From: Sphaerochaeta sp.
GTDB lineage: Bacteria > Spirochaetota > Spirochaetia > Sphaerochaetales > Sphaerochaetaceae
Assembly: GCA_016342655.1 (NCBI GenBank)
Contig: JAEINL010000012.1
Location: forward strand, 1 to 63,854
Length of the DNA: 63,854 nucleotides
Direction: 5' to 3'
Shown in pieces: positions 7,557 to 16,319 of the stretch (position 1 is the stretch's first letter; the number at the start of each line of letters is the position of its first letter). Made by a program: the position numbers and the translations under genes. A model generated the notes under the pieces. It worked only from the letters and a program-made list of their open reading frames with translations. It did not search any database and was not told the DNA's origin.

Positions 7557-8486
7557 ATGACCAAACGACAATACCATCTGGTGGAACTCTTCTACATCAT
7601 CACAGGTTCCTTTCTCACAGCAGTAGGAATAGCCCTATTCACCGCCCCGGCAAAGATAGCCGGAGGAGGAGTCAGTGGTATGGCTATCCTCTTCTACCAC
7701 ACCCTCGGCTTCGACATAGGCCTTACCATCCTTGTCCTTTCCGTACCTCTGTTTGTCTTGGGAGTTGCCATATTCGGCAAAGAGTATGGGATACGGTCCT
7801 TGGCAGGTACAATCTTCCTCTCGCTGTTTACCTTCCTCTTGAACCGGTTCTTCGGCTATGAAGGGCTGCTTTCATATGACCATGAACTTTCGGTGTTGCT
7901 TTCTGCAATATTTGGAGGGGTTATGATGGGTATAGGCGTTGGCCTGGTCATGCGAAGCGGAGCAAATACAGGAGGAACTGACATCCTGGCCCAGATAGTA
8001 GCCAGATTCACCCCTCTGTCCCTGGGATCAGCTCTCTTCTTTGTCGATGCTTTGGTCATTGGAGCAAGCGGATTCATCTTCTCTCTGGAGCAAGCCCTCT
8101 ATGCAACCATCACCATCTACATCATAGCTACAGTCGTAGACCGCGTTGTGCTTTCGGGTGGTACAAGGTCAGCAAAGACGGTGTATATCATAAGTGAAAA
8201 GCTTGAGACAATACAAAAGGAAATCCTGGAACAGCTGGGACATGGTGGAACCATCCTCAGCGGCATAGGCATGTACACCGGCCTGAACAGGCCGGTGATC
8301 ATGACGGTAATATCTAACCATAAGGTTGCACAACTCACCAATATTGTACATGAGACGGACAAACGGGCTTTTATGATAGTCCAAGAAGCCTATAAGGTCC
8401 TAGGTGAAGGATTTTCTCCCATTGAGGAGGCTGCCTGGGCTGGCCAATCGGATGTTACGCAAAGCAAGCCCAAGAAGCGACATTGA
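7557..8486 (+). CDS. YitT/DUF161 membrane protein with C-terminal DUF2179 domain
   Basis: 309 aa. Five to six hydrophobic segments cover residues about 10-190, including the characteristic GSFLTAVGIALF and a glycine-rich loop, GIGVGLVMRSGANTGGTDILAQ. The remaining ~90 residues form a soluble DUF2179-type domain (KTVYIISEKLE...GGTILSGIGMYTG). The family is widespread, its transport substrate is unknown, and the C-terminal domain resembles small-ligand-binding domains. The last base of its TGA stop is also the first base of repeat copy 2. Confidence 0.9.
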   Translation: MTKRQYHLVELFYIITGSFLTAVGIALFTAPAKIAGGGVSGMAILFYHTLGFDIGLTILVLSVPLFVLGVAIFGKEYGIRSLAGTIFLSLFTFLLNRFFGYEGLLSYDHELSVLLSAIFGGVMMGIGVGLVMRSGANTGGTDILAQIVARFTPLSLGSALFFVDALVIGASGFIFSLEQALYATITIYIIATVVDRVVLSGGTRSAKTVYIISEKLETIQKEILEQLGHGGTILSGIGMYTGLNRPVIMTVISNHKVAQLTNIVHETDKRAFMIVQEAYKVLGEGFSPIEEAAWAGQSDVTQSKPKKRH

Positions 8487-8644
8487 TGAAAGGTATCAAT
8501 ACCCCAGGGCAAGCCCTAGAAAGAGGAGGCGTTGCCTCCTTTTCCGAGCCAAGGGGCTCACGTATCTCACCTTGCTTTCCCGGCACTCGCTCGGTAATGG
8601 AAGCATGGTAATGCTTCCTCTACTCTCGCTTCGTTGGGGAATCA
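8486..8644. repeat. multi-hairpin repeat, copy 2
   Basis: Same element as 1577-1728. It fills the whole gap between the converging yitT-like and nucleotidyltransferase genes: its first base is the last base of one stop codon and its last three bases are the other stop codon. The fourth hairpin has the longer GGAAGCAT-GGTA-ATGCTTCC form seen also in copy 3. Confidence 0.9.
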
Positions 8645-9553
8645 GTACTTCCAGAGTTTCTCGGGGTAGTAACCCTTGGCAATCTTGTTGGCAAGCTCGC
8701 CCTTGACAATCTCCCGATCCTCACTGTATGTCATGCCGAACCACTTCTCCTGAGTTGTGTAGAAACGCATCTGCCCTTCATTCTTCGTAACGAGATTGCT
8801 TGCACCATTGGGAAGATAGCTCTCACCCTTCTCTGTCGTGACATTATCCTTGATAAACGCATCCCAATAGGTAGAGAAACTGCCAAAGGCTGTAGGAGCG
8901 AAGCCGAAGAAGTTCATGGATACCCACTCCTTACCGGTAAGCTGGACATCCTTGCCATCGATATGGCTGATGATCTTTTCCCCTACATACCCGATTTTGG
9001 TATTCTCCTGCATGCTTACCAGATGGTCATCCTTGACCGTACAGATAGCACGGGAGACTGTTCCACTGAGGCTCATTGTATTTTCTAGCACATACCCTAC
9101 CATTGCATGTTCTCGGCTGTCATTCTCCAGGCCACCCAGATGGTTTCCTAGGATGGAGAAAGCTTCACGCCCATAGTAGTCGTCTGCATTAATTACTGCA
9201 AAGGGCTCATTCACAGCTTCCCTAGCACAAAGTACTGCATGGATGGTGCCCCAAGGCTTGGTCCGGTCTTTGGAAAGTAGGATCTGCTCTTCTGTCAGCA
9301 ACTTGTCCTTGCTCTGGAACACATAGGTTGCATCCATGTTCTTGGCAATACGGTCGAAAAGGCGTTCCCGGAAATCTTTCTCAATGTCCTTGCGGATGAT
9401 AAAGACAACCTTACCAAAACCACTCTTGTTGGCATCATAGACACCAAAATCAAGCAAGGTCTCGCCATTCATGCCTACAGCATCAATCTGCTTCACTCCA
9501 CCATATCGGCTACCCATTCCTGCCGCCATCACCATCAGTGTCGGTTTTTTCAT
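8642..9553 (-). CDS. sugar-1-phosphate nucleotidyltransferase-like protein
   Basis: 303 aa. The N-terminal signature MVMAAGMGSRYGGVKQ is the nucleotide-binding loop of the NTP-transferase fold (GxGxR with a following Lys). INADDYYG near the middle gives the Mg2+-binding Asp. Such enzymes activate hexose phosphates for polysaccharide or glycan synthesis. The lack of close features of GalU or RmlA means the substrate cannot be assigned. The ATG at 9553 has GAGGAG six bases upstream; the in-frame TTG two codons earlier is less likely. Confidence 0.85.
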   Translation of the reverse strand: MKKPTLMVMAAGMGSRYGGVKQIDAVGMNGETLLDFGVYDANKSGFGKVVFIIRKDIEKDFRERLFDRIAKNMDATYVFQSKDKLLTEEQILLSKDRTKPWGTIHAVLCAREAVNEPFAVINADDYYGREAFSILGNHLGGLENDSREHAMVGYVLENTMSLSGTVSRAICTVKDDHLVSMQENTKIGYVGEKIISHIDGKDVQLTGKEWVSMNFFGFAPTAFGSFSTYWDAFIKDNVTTEKGESYLPNGASNLVTKNEGQMRFYTTQEKWFGMTYSEDREIVKGELANKIAKGYYPEKLWKY

Positions 9554-9685
9554 ATGCAACTCCTCACAAACCTATTCATTATTCACAGTGTAGCTCTTCT
9601 TCAAAGAATAAGTCAAATGATGCTTGTCATTATTCTTGGCATAGGGGCATGCATTGAAGTATGCTGGTCATAAAGGAGTACACAC

Positions 9686-9997
9686 ATGAACAATCTTGAT
9701 TGGTACACAAAGGTAACACTCTTTTGTAAAGCGTATCAGAGCTGTACCGAGTGCCCATTCTTCCTGTTACAAGTCCAAAACAGAGATATTCCCTTCGGTG
9801 ACAAACATTGTTTTTCTTCAAAGCAAGCACTGGAACAACTCTCTTCCTGGTTATCGGAATCGATTCAACAAGACCAGGAAGATATAAGCTGTGGTGACAG
9901 AACAGACAACCAATGGCTAAAAGACCTGCTCAAAGGCCAGTTTGGCGAGGATGAGGAAGACATGGATCCATTCTATCTGGACGATGAGTTGCTCTAG
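9686..9997 (+). CDS. small cysteine-containing protein of unknown function
   Basis: 103 aa with AAGGAG at ideal distance from the ATG. The N-terminal third carries a CxxxxxCxxC arrangement (CKAYQSCTEC) that could bind a metal. The C-terminal end is very acidic (FGEDEEDMDPFYLDDE). I do not recognise a family. Its TAG stop overlaps the converging stop of the next gene by four bases (CTAG). Confidence 0.7.
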   Translation: MNNLDWYTKVTLFCKAYQSCTECPFFLLQVQNRDIPFGDKHCFSSKQALEQLSSWLSESIQQDQEDISCGDRTDNQWLKDLLKGQFGEDEEDMDPFYLDDELL

Positions 9998-10551
9998 ATT
10001 ACTTGAATTTGCAGCTGTATGGCAGCGGAGTACCATCCTGTGGCAAAGATATCTGGATTAAAATCAGGGATTTCTGCAAGGATTTCTCCCAACTCAAAGA
10101 GGATGTCATTGTTAGCTGTATATACACCCCGTACACCCAGGCTCTTGTCCACCTTATCAGCACCAGAAACACTTACCGCCCCGGCTGTACTGCTGGTTAC
10201 CCGTATAATAATGGGGAGTCTGCTCTGCTGCCCAGGTTCTGGGGTATATCCAGGGTCAAGGACAAAGGCGAACTGTTCATCAGTACCATCCTCACCAGGG
10301 TTGATGAAGAGATGGAACTGTGCGGTACTGTCGTTTGAAGTAATCGAATAGGATCCAACTCGAACAGTAGAATTTCTGCTATCGGCCAAATTGAAGTTCA
10401 ACGCTTCATCATTCTGTTCGACCCTAAATATTTCGGTTACAGGCATAAGACCTTGCAATTGCATGGTAGTGAAAGAGAGAGGGAATGCAAAAAGAACGCC
10501 CACCCCAAGCATCAGCAAGAGGGTTGCCATAATCAAGTTCTTTATTTTCAT
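9994..10551 (-). CDS. secreted protein of unknown function
   Basis: 185 aa beginning with a clear signal peptide (KIKNLIMATLLLMLGVGVLFAF). The mature part is rich in Ser/Thr and beta strands. It resembles small secreted spirochaete proteins with a low-complexity beta fold, but no family is recognised. The ATG at 10551 is preceded by GGGAGG. The longer upstream frame would place a second hydrophobic segment before the signal peptide and is rejected. Confidence 0.75.
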   Translation of the reverse strand: MKIKNLIMATLLLMLGVGVLFAFPLSFTTMQLQGLMPVTEIFRVEQNDEALNFNLADSRNSTVRVGSYSITSNDSTAQFHLFINPGEDGTDEQFAFVLDPGYTPEPGQQSRLPIIIRVTSSTAGAVSVSGADKVDKSLGVRGVYTANNDILFELGEILAEIPDFNPDIFATGWYSAAIQLQIQVI

Positions 10552-10738
10552 ATGCACCTCCCTGAATGGAACTAAAATTTCTATATATAGTGTAATCAGC
10601 AACAAAACAAGTGTCAAGAGTAATCGCTTGCGTTTATAATAAAGAAAACAGGAAACTGATAATATACATTTATATTGTTTATATACAACATATTATAAGG
10701 AATATACCTAATGTCATAGGATGGACACACCACTCCAC

Positions 10739-10768
10739 TTGACATCCAACACACCAAACCCTTACGAT
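10739..10768 (+). promoter_or_regulatory. promoter of tRNA-Arg
   Basis: TTGACA at 10739-10744 and TACGAT at 10763-10768 with an 18-base spacer. Transcription would start about seven bases before the mature tRNA. Confidence 0.7.
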
Positions 10769-10781
10769 AAAGCAGTTTTAT

Positions 10782-10855
10782 GGGCCCGTAGCTCAGATGG
10801 ATAGAGCGTCTCCCTCCGGAGGAGAAGGTCGCGCGTTCGAATCGCACCGGGCTCA
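10782..10855 (+). tRNA. tRNA-Arg (anticodon CCG)
   Basis: Cloverleaf with acceptor GGGCCCG/CGGGCTC (one G-U), D arm GCTC/GAGC, anticodon stem CTCCC... with CCG in the loop, and T loop TTCGAAT. One mismatch lies in the T stem (C opposite A). No CCA is encoded. A promoter precedes and a terminator follows, so it is a single-gene unit. Confidence 0.93.
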
Positions 10856-10860
10856 TCAAT

Positions 10861-10890
10861 AGGGGAAGTCTTTACAGGCTTCCCCTTTTT
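10861..10890 (+). terminator. terminator after tRNA-Arg
   Basis: AGGGGAAG/CTTCCCCT stem with a ten-base loop, followed directly by a T run. It ends eight bases before the converging glycosidase stop codon. Confidence 0.85.
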
Positions 10891-10897
10891 CATCCCT

Positions 10898-13063
10898 TCA
10901 GCCTTCCTGCAAATTATCCGAAAACTTCCGTTTGTAAGGTTCGACAACAGTGTGCAAGCGAATATCCCGGCTACTCTCTCCCACCCTGATCTCAAACTGG
11001 CCTGTCCCGACAACAAACTTCCAGGCATCCGGACGGTAATGGCTGAACGCCTCCTCAGAAAGCTCAAATGCAATCTTTGCGGTATCTTTGGGTGCAAGAG
11101 TAACTTTGGTGAACTCCTTCAACTCCTGATCAGGGCCAAAGAAAGAGGGGGCCAACTCATGCACATACAGCTGGACAACTGTCGAGCCTTCTGCCTCCCC
11201 TCTGTTCTGCAAAGAGCAGGAAACCAACACCTTGGCATCATCGGTGTATGCTACCCTAAGATCTTCGTAGGTGAACTCAGTGTAGGAAAGTCCATGACCA
11301 AAAGGATAGAGCACACCCTGCCTTTGTGTATCGAACTGGCGATACCCCACCATGAGGGCTTCACGATACTCAAGATCTTGGACAATCCGTTTCGTCGGAT
11401 CTCCCTGGCCTCCTTTGATCTTTTTCAGAGATGTGCTCTCATAGTCTGAGGGATAGTTCCTCATGGATTGATAGTCAGACAATTCCCTAGCTATGGTAAA
11501 GGGTAGCTTCCCTGAGGGGTTAGACCTACCAAAGATGAGATCGGTAAGTGATCGTGAGGTGCTGGAGCCCAAGAAGAATGCAAACAGAACCGAGGGAATC
11601 GCATCAAGGAAGGGACTTAGGTGCACTGCCCCTCCGCTTTGCACCACTAGGATACAGTGCTTGTTCAGCTTGCTGGCGCTCTTTATTTCAGAGACCTCCG
11701 CCTTGGGTAGTGACCATACCTTGTCGTAGACTTCACTTTCCAGGATATGGTCAAAACCAGTTACCATGATGACAGCATCGGAAGAGGCTACCCTATCGCG
11801 TAAGGCTTTCTTCTTTTGCCAAGAAGATGGCAACAGCACCACTTGTACGCCCTCTTCCTTGAGCATCGCGGCGGCAAAGCTGTCTGTCTTGAGCAGAGGT
11901 ATGATCTGGGAAGACCCGCCTCCTGCTGCAATCTTGTCCGCATTTGAACCGCTGACGCAAATGACCATACCCTTGTGCTTCTTCAGGGGAAGCAGAGCCT
12001 GCTCATTCTTGAGCAGCACAACCGCTTCCTTGGCCACAGAAAGGGCAATCTTGCGGTGTTCGTCACACCCGGCCTGTATTGCAGGATCGACTAGAGGCCG
12101 AGAGAAAAGTCCTGCCTTCTCATACGAGGTGAAAAGATGAAGGAGTTTGGCATCAATACTATCCATAGAGACGGTTTCCTCTGCCAAAGCCCTTCGTACC
12201 TTTACCGGGGCAAACCACTTCGCAGCAGGCATCTCAAGGTCGACACCATCCTTGATGGCCTTCTCCGTGGAATACAGGGAGTCCCAGTCTGATAATACCA
12301 GGCCATCGAACCCCCATTCGTTGCGAAGGATCACATTCAGGAGGTAAGGGTGTTCACTGCAATAGGTCCCGTTGACCTGGTTGTAACTGGTCATGACTGC
12401 AAGGACCCCTGCCTCAACAGAGCGTTTGAAAGCGGGCAGATAGATCTCTCTGAGGCTACGTTCATCAACCACTGAATTGCTCTTGTGCCGGTCATTCTCG
12501 CTGTTGTTGCAGGCATAGTGCTTAACTGTTGCCACTATCCCTTGGGACTGCACCCCTTGGATATAGGCAAAGGCTATCTCCCCTGCAAGAAAGGGATCCT
12601 CACCGCAGTATTCGAAGTTCCGTCCACAGACAGGAACCCTAGCGATGTTCACCCCTGGACCCAACAGCACGCCAACTCCTAGGGCGCGACATTCGCGCCC
12701 TAAGGTCATACCGACTTTGGCAAGCAGTTCCCTATTGAAGGTGGCAGCCATCGCCACCATTGCAGGAAAGTCAGTGACCGGCACCTTCCATCCCCTCAGG
12801 CCCATACTGGCATCACTGGTCCATACGGGTTTCAGCCCAAGTCGTGCAACACCGGGGATGCAGAACCCATTGATACCTGCGAGCAAGGAGAGCTTCTCTT
12901 CCTCGTCCAACTCTTGCAAGATTCTCTTTGCCAATGATTTTTCTTGGGAATACGGTAGGTTGAGCTGCATCGTTGAGCCATCGACAACGGGAGGATCTGG
13001 AGAAAGCCTCTCTTTCATCTTTTTCTGGATGAACCGTTTGAATTTCGATTGAAACCATTTCAT
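10898..13063 (-). CDS. glycoside hydrolase family 3 beta-glycosidase
   Basis: 721 aa, predicted cytoplasmic (no signal peptide). The GH3 N-terminal barrel has KHYACN at 181-186 and the nucleophile region LSDWDS with Asp259. The C-terminal sandwich domain has GGGSSQ and GFD motifs. A final fibronectin-III-like domain (FTYEDLRVAYTDD...VQLYVHEL) completes the three-domain bacterial beta-glucosidase layout. The substrate is probably a beta-linked gluco- or xylo-oligosaccharide; alpha-arabinosidase activity is possible in this family. The ATG at 13063 has GGGGAGGA; the longer frame begins with unrelated residues. Confidence 0.93.
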   Translation of the reverse strand: MKWFQSKFKRFIQKKMKERLSPDPPVVDGSTMQLNLPYSQEKSLAKRILQELDEEEKLSLLAGINGFCIPGVARLGLKPVWTSDASMGLRGWKVPVTDFPAMVAMAATFNRELLAKVGMTLGRECRALGVGVLLGPGVNIARVPVCGRNFEYCGEDPFLAGEIAFAYIQGVQSQGIVATVKHYACNNSENDRHKSNSVVDERSLREIYLPAFKRSVEAGVLAVMTSYNQVNGTYCSEHPYLLNVILRNEWGFDGLVLSDWDSLYSTEKAIKDGVDLEMPAAKWFAPVKVRRALAEETVSMDSIDAKLLHLFTSYEKAGLFSRPLVDPAIQAGCDEHRKIALSVAKEAVVLLKNEQALLPLKKHKGMVICVSGSNADKIAAGGGSSQIIPLLKTDSFAAAMLKEEGVQVVLLPSSWQKKKALRDRVASSDAVIMVTGFDHILESEVYDKVWSLPKAEVSEIKSASKLNKHCILVVQSGGAVHLSPFLDAIPSVLFAFFLGSSTSRSLTDLIFGRSNPSGKLPFTIARELSDYQSMRNYPSDYESTSLKKIKGGQGDPTKRIVQDLEYREALMVGYRQFDTQRQGVLYPFGHGLSYTEFTYEDLRVAYTDDAKVLVSCSLQNRGEAEGSTVVQLYVHELAPSFFGPDQELKEFTKVTLAPKDTAKIAFELSEEAFSHYRPDAWKFVVGTGQFEIRVGESSRDIRLHTVVEPYKRKFSDNLQEG

Positions 13064-13145
13064 AGCGAAGTCCTCCCCTACTATCGGATAATTGTAGCAT
13101 ACCAAGCCTTGCCATTGGATGGAAAAAATCGTTACTCTAGGGAGT

Positions 13146-13949
13146 ATGAGCATACGAGTACTCTTTTTAGGCGAAATTGTGGGAAAACCCGGCATTCAAA
13201 CCATAAAAAGCGCGTTGAAGAACCTTCGCGAAGAAAAACAGATTGATCTTGTCATTGCAAACGGAGAGGGAGCGACAGGGGGCTTTGGCCTTGGACGAGC
13301 CCACTCCATGCAGCTTTTGAAGCTAGGAATTGACGTCCTCACCGGAGGCGAGAAGATCTACTACAAGATGGACATGGTGGAGTTCATAGCAAAAAACCCC
13401 AGCATCCTCAGACCTGCCAACTACCCCCAGCAAAATCCTGGAAGAGGAGTCCGATACCTCTCGGTCAAAGATACCAAGGTCTGTATCATCAACCTGTTGG
13501 GGAATGCAAACTTTCCCCGCACCCATCTTTCAAACCCCTTCACCCTTGCCCAGATGCTTGTCGAAAGGGCAAAGGAGGAGAAGTGCATCACCTTGGTGCA
13601 GTTCCACGCCTCCACCACAGCTGAAGAGCTCACCATGGGCTTCATGCTGGACGGTCAGGTAGCAGCGGTCATCGGCACTCACAACAAGGTGCAAACCTCT
13701 GATGCAAGAGTCCTCAAGAAAGGAACTGCCTACATCACCGACAACGGCAGGTGCGGAAGCCAGACCAGTGTAGGTGGCTTTGATCCGGAAACAGAGATAA
13801 TGAAGCAGATTAGTCAGGTTCCCGTCCGATCGAATGAGTGTTGGGATGACCTTGCCCTGGCAGGGGTTATCGTAGACATCGCTGACGATGGGAAGGCCAG
13901 CAGCATAGAGACCATCAAGGTCCCTGTGCTGCCAAAACAGGAAGCATAG
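13146..13949 (+). CDS. YmdB-type metallophosphoesterase (TIGR00282 family)
   Basis: 267 aa. The N-terminus VLFLGEIVGKPG and NGEGATGGFGL carry the metal-binding Asp/Asn/Glu positions of the family, although the first usual Asp is Glu. Also visible are QFHASTTAEE (usual DFHAEATSEK) and VIGTHNKVQTSDA with the conserved GTH. YmdB of Bacillus hydrolyses cyclic nucleotides and affects biofilm and motility decisions. I start at the ATG at 13146 because the family begins right there; its ribosome-binding site (AGGGAG) is unusually close. The RseC-like gene starts two bases after its stop. Confidence 0.88.
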   Translation: MSIRVLFLGEIVGKPGIQTIKSALKNLREEKQIDLVIANGEGATGGFGLGRAHSMQLLKLGIDVLTGGEKIYYKMDMVEFIAKNPSILRPANYPQQNPGRGVRYLSVKDTKVCIINLLGNANFPRTHLSNPFTLAQMLVERAKEEKCITLVQFHASTTAEELTMGFMLDGQVAAVIGTHNKVQTSDARVLKKGTAYITDNGRCGSQTSVGGFDPETEIMKQISQVPVRSNECWDDLALAGVIVDIADDGKASSIETIKVPVLPKQEA

Positions 13950-13950
13950 C

Positions 13951-14361
13951 ATGTATGAGAGAGTAACCGTCAAACAGATATTCAGCGACAAGAGTATAGA
14001 GGTCTCCTGTGATTCCTCTGCCTGCAACGGATGCAAGGGTGAATCCTTCTGCAACACCAAGGGCAAGGTTTTTGAGGCGGCAAATCCCCACAACCTTCCC
14101 TTAGAGGAAGGCATGGTGGTGGAGCTCTTCCTCAAACCCTCCTCTACAATCTTCAGCACCCTGTTCACCCTCATCTTCCCCCTGGCCCTCTTCCCTCTTG
14201 CCTACTATCTGGCAAAGATGGCAGGCCTTGGGGAAGTGGCGGGCATGTTTGTAGGATTTGGGGGCATCGGTGCAGGGTTCCTTGTTGTATGGGCCTTCTT
14301 CAAGGTGCACAGGCAGCGATATATTCCCCAGATACTCAGGATTGTTACAGAGGGATTATGA
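13951..14361 (+). CDS. RseC/MucC-like (SoxR-reducing system) membrane protein
   Basis: 136 aa. N-terminal soluble segment with a cysteine cluster (CDSSACNGCKGESFC) typical of RseC, followed by two transmembrane helices (about 73-91 and 97-117) and a short basic tail. RseC proteins interact with electron-transfer complexes and modulate envelope or redox signalling. It stands inside the envelope operon and its TGA overlaps the ATG of lptC. Confidence 0.85.
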   Translation: MYERVTVKQIFSDKSIEVSCDSSACNGCKGESFCNTKGKVFEAANPHNLPLEEGMVVELFLKPSSTIFSTLFTLIFPLALFPLAYYLAKMAGLGEVAGMFVGFGGIGAGFLVVWAFFKVHRQRYIPQILRIVTEGL

Positions 14362-14966
14362 TTGGTTTCTTAGGAAATCTACGATTGCCCAAAGGACCAA
14401 GAGCAGGTATACTCAGAACCATGAGCAACAAAGGCTTTCTTGGCATGATTCTTGCGCTATTTGTCCTCTCACTCTCATCCTGTTCGATGGAGAGCCAGAT
14501 GCCCTTGTCCGCAAAAACCTATGAATTTCCAGATATCAGCCTTATTCAAGCTACGTATGTGCTTGGCAGAAGCGGAGAATCCCCACTGACCATCACAGCG
14601 GATGAAATTGCTATCTTTGAGAAAACCAACCAAGCAAAACTCAAAGGCCTCCAGTTCTCCCAGCTGGACCAGGAGGGGGAAGTCCTGCTTTCAGGAAGGG
14701 CTGACTTGGCTACGGTGAATACCAAAACCTATGATGCCCAACTGTTTGGCAACATCCTGGTCACCCAGAAGGAAGAGGACTTCACCATTGAAGCCGAACA
14801 GCTTCTCTGGCTCCATGATGAGCAAATTTTCCAAAGTACAGAGGAAAGCCCTATCCGCATCCTCTTTGATGGGGGACAAACTCTCGAAGGCAGAGGCTTC
14901 AAGGGAAACCTGAAGACTGGCACCTATGAGTTCACCAAACAGACCCAAGGGGTGTTACTCAAATGA
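14358..14966 (+). CDS. lptC: LptC-like LPS-transport component, predicted lipoprotein
   Basis: 202 aa from the ATG overlapping the previous stop (ATGA) with GAGGG upstream. A hydrophobic segment ends in a lipobox (LSLSSCSM), so the protein may be lipid-anchored rather than bitopic as in E. coli. The beta-jellyroll body follows (SPLTITADEIAIFEK...TYDAQLFGNILVTQ). LptC bridges the LptB2FG transporter and LptA in the periplasm. An alternative start at 14421 would shorten the N-region of the signal. Position before lptA and lptB strongly supports the call. Confidence 0.8.
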   Translation: MIGFLGNLRLPKGPRAGILRTMSNKGFLGMILALFVLSLSSCSMESQMPLSAKTYEFPDISLIQATYVLGRSGESPLTITADEIAIFEKTNQAKLKGLQFSQLDQEGEVLLSGRADLATVNTKTYDAQLFGNILVTQKEEDFTIEAEQLLWLHDEQIFQSTEESPIRILFDGGQTLEGRGFKGNLKTGTYEFTKQTQGVLLK

Positions 14967-15589
14967 GAAACCATCTGTACCTAGCCTTGCTCCTATCCAT
15001 AGTTTTACTCCTTCCTCTCTCTGCTCAGGACATATCCTTCAAAGGCGGTTCGACGCGCATGAAGATGCAAGAAGGCTCTGAGACAATACTCCTGCAAGAC
15101 GGAGCAGAAGTGCAGGTCGGATCCCTATTGTTGCGTTCGAATACTATGGAACTGTATGGCAAGGATTTTCGCTTCGTCCGCTGTGAAGGGGAAGTCACCT
15201 TACAGGATGAAGAACGGGGGATTTCATTGGTAACCAGCTCCCTGTTGTTCGATAGAGTTGAAGAGACCCTCCTGATCGACAGCTGGGTGGAGCTTGAGGA
15301 CAGCAACAACCAGGTTGGTGCCTCTGCAGCAAGGATGGAGTTCTTCCTACAGGAAGGCATCGTCCTTTTGCAGGTCCAGGCGAGATTGCTCAAGCACACT
15401 GAAGACGGACCGATGGTCTGCCGCAGTGACTTCATGAAATTTGACCGGGACAAGGAGATGCTGGACCTGAAAGGCAGGGCTAGCATCGTCTGGAAACCCG
15501 ATACCTATGAGGCCCAGACCATAACCGTGAACCTCAAGACAGAAGAAATCAGGATGGAAGGCTCCATCAAGGGGACAATCCATGGATAG
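14963..15589 (+). CDS. lptA: LptA/OstA-like periplasmic LPS-transport protein
   Basis: 208 aa with signal peptide (LALLLSIVLLLPLSAQ) and repeating OstA-type beta strands (GGSTRMKMQEGSETILLQDGAEVQVG, YGKDFRFVRCEGEVTLQDE). LptA monomers form the periplasmic bridge that carries LPS or another glycolipid. It overlaps lptC by four bases and lptB by eight. Sphaerochaeta-type spirochaetes differ in glycolipid content, so the cargo may not be classical LPS. Confidence 0.82.
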   Translation: MRNHLYLALLLSIVLLLPLSAQDISFKGGSTRMKMQEGSETILLQDGAEVQVGSLLLRSNTMELYGKDFRFVRCEGEVTLQDEERGISLVTSSLLFDRVEETLLIDSWVELEDSNNQVGASAARMEFFLQEGIVLLQVQARLLKHTEDGPMVCRSDFMKFDRDKEMLDLKGRASIVWKPDTYEAQTITVNLKTEEIRMEGSIKGTIHG

Positions 15590-16319
15590 AAGCGTACTGG
15601 AGGTGGTGAACCTTGCTAAATCCTATGGCAAAAAAGAGGTCGTAAAGGATATCTCCTTTTCCATGCAGGCAGGGGAGATCATCGGATTGCTAGGTCCCAA
15701 CGGAGCTGGGAAAACCACCACCTTCTATATGATCGTAGGATTCCTCAAGCCAAAATCGGGCACCATCCTCCTTGACGGCAAGGATATAACAGGCTTGCCT
15801 ATGTATGTACGCTCAAAACGCGGGCTCTCCTACCTTCCTCAGGAACCCTCGATCTTCCGCAAGCTCAACGTGGAGGACAATATCCGTCTGGTCGTTCAGA
15901 CCAGGGCAGACTTGGAAAAGTTCGAACAGGAACAGCTTGTCGAAGAGTTGCTTGAAGAGTTCGGTATCGCCGCCTTGAGAAAACAAAAGGGCTACACTCT
16001 CAGTGGAGGGGAACGACGCCGTACCGAGATTGCCCGAGCCTTGGGCTGCAATCCTCGCTTCCTCCTACTTGACGAACCCTTTGCAGGGATCGACCCCAAG
16101 GCAGTCTATGAGATAAAGCAACTTATCAAGAGCCTTGCCGCCAAAGGCATAGGCATACTGCTCACCGACCATAATGTACGGGATACGCTTTCCATAACAT
16201 CCTCCTCCTACATAATCAATGAAGGATCAATACTGGTTTCAGGGGGAAAGCAGGACCTGCTTTCCAACCGAATAGCTAGGGACATCTACTTCGGCGAAGA
16301 CTTTGAGGGGGATCTCTGA
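15582..16319 (+). CDS. lptB: LptB ATPase of the LPS transporter
   Basis: 245 aa ABC ATPase with Walker A GPNGAGKTT, signature LSGGERRRTEIARAL, Walker B FLLLDEPFAGIDP and the H-loop TDHNVRDT. This is the exact pattern of LptB (COG1137). It powers extraction of glycolipid from the inner membrane with LptF/G, which are not in this window. Its TGA overlaps the rpoN start by one base. Confidence 0.95.
   Translation: MDRSVLEVVNLAKSYGKKEVVKDISFSMQAGEIIGLLGPNGAGKTTTFYMIVGFLKPKSGTILLDGKDITGLPMYVRSKRGLSYLPQEPSIFRKLNVEDNIRLVVQTRADLEKFEQEQLVEELLEEFGIAALRKQKGYTLSGGERRRTEIARALGCNPRFLLLDEPFAGIDPKAVYEIKQLIKSLAAKGIGILLTDHNVRDTLSITSSSYIINEGSILVSGGKQDLLSNRIARDIYFGEDFEGDL

Noticed and set aside
8404-8706. Plus-strand frame reading through repeat copy 2
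   Set aside because: Repeat-derived residues; the same artefact peptide appears at copy 1.
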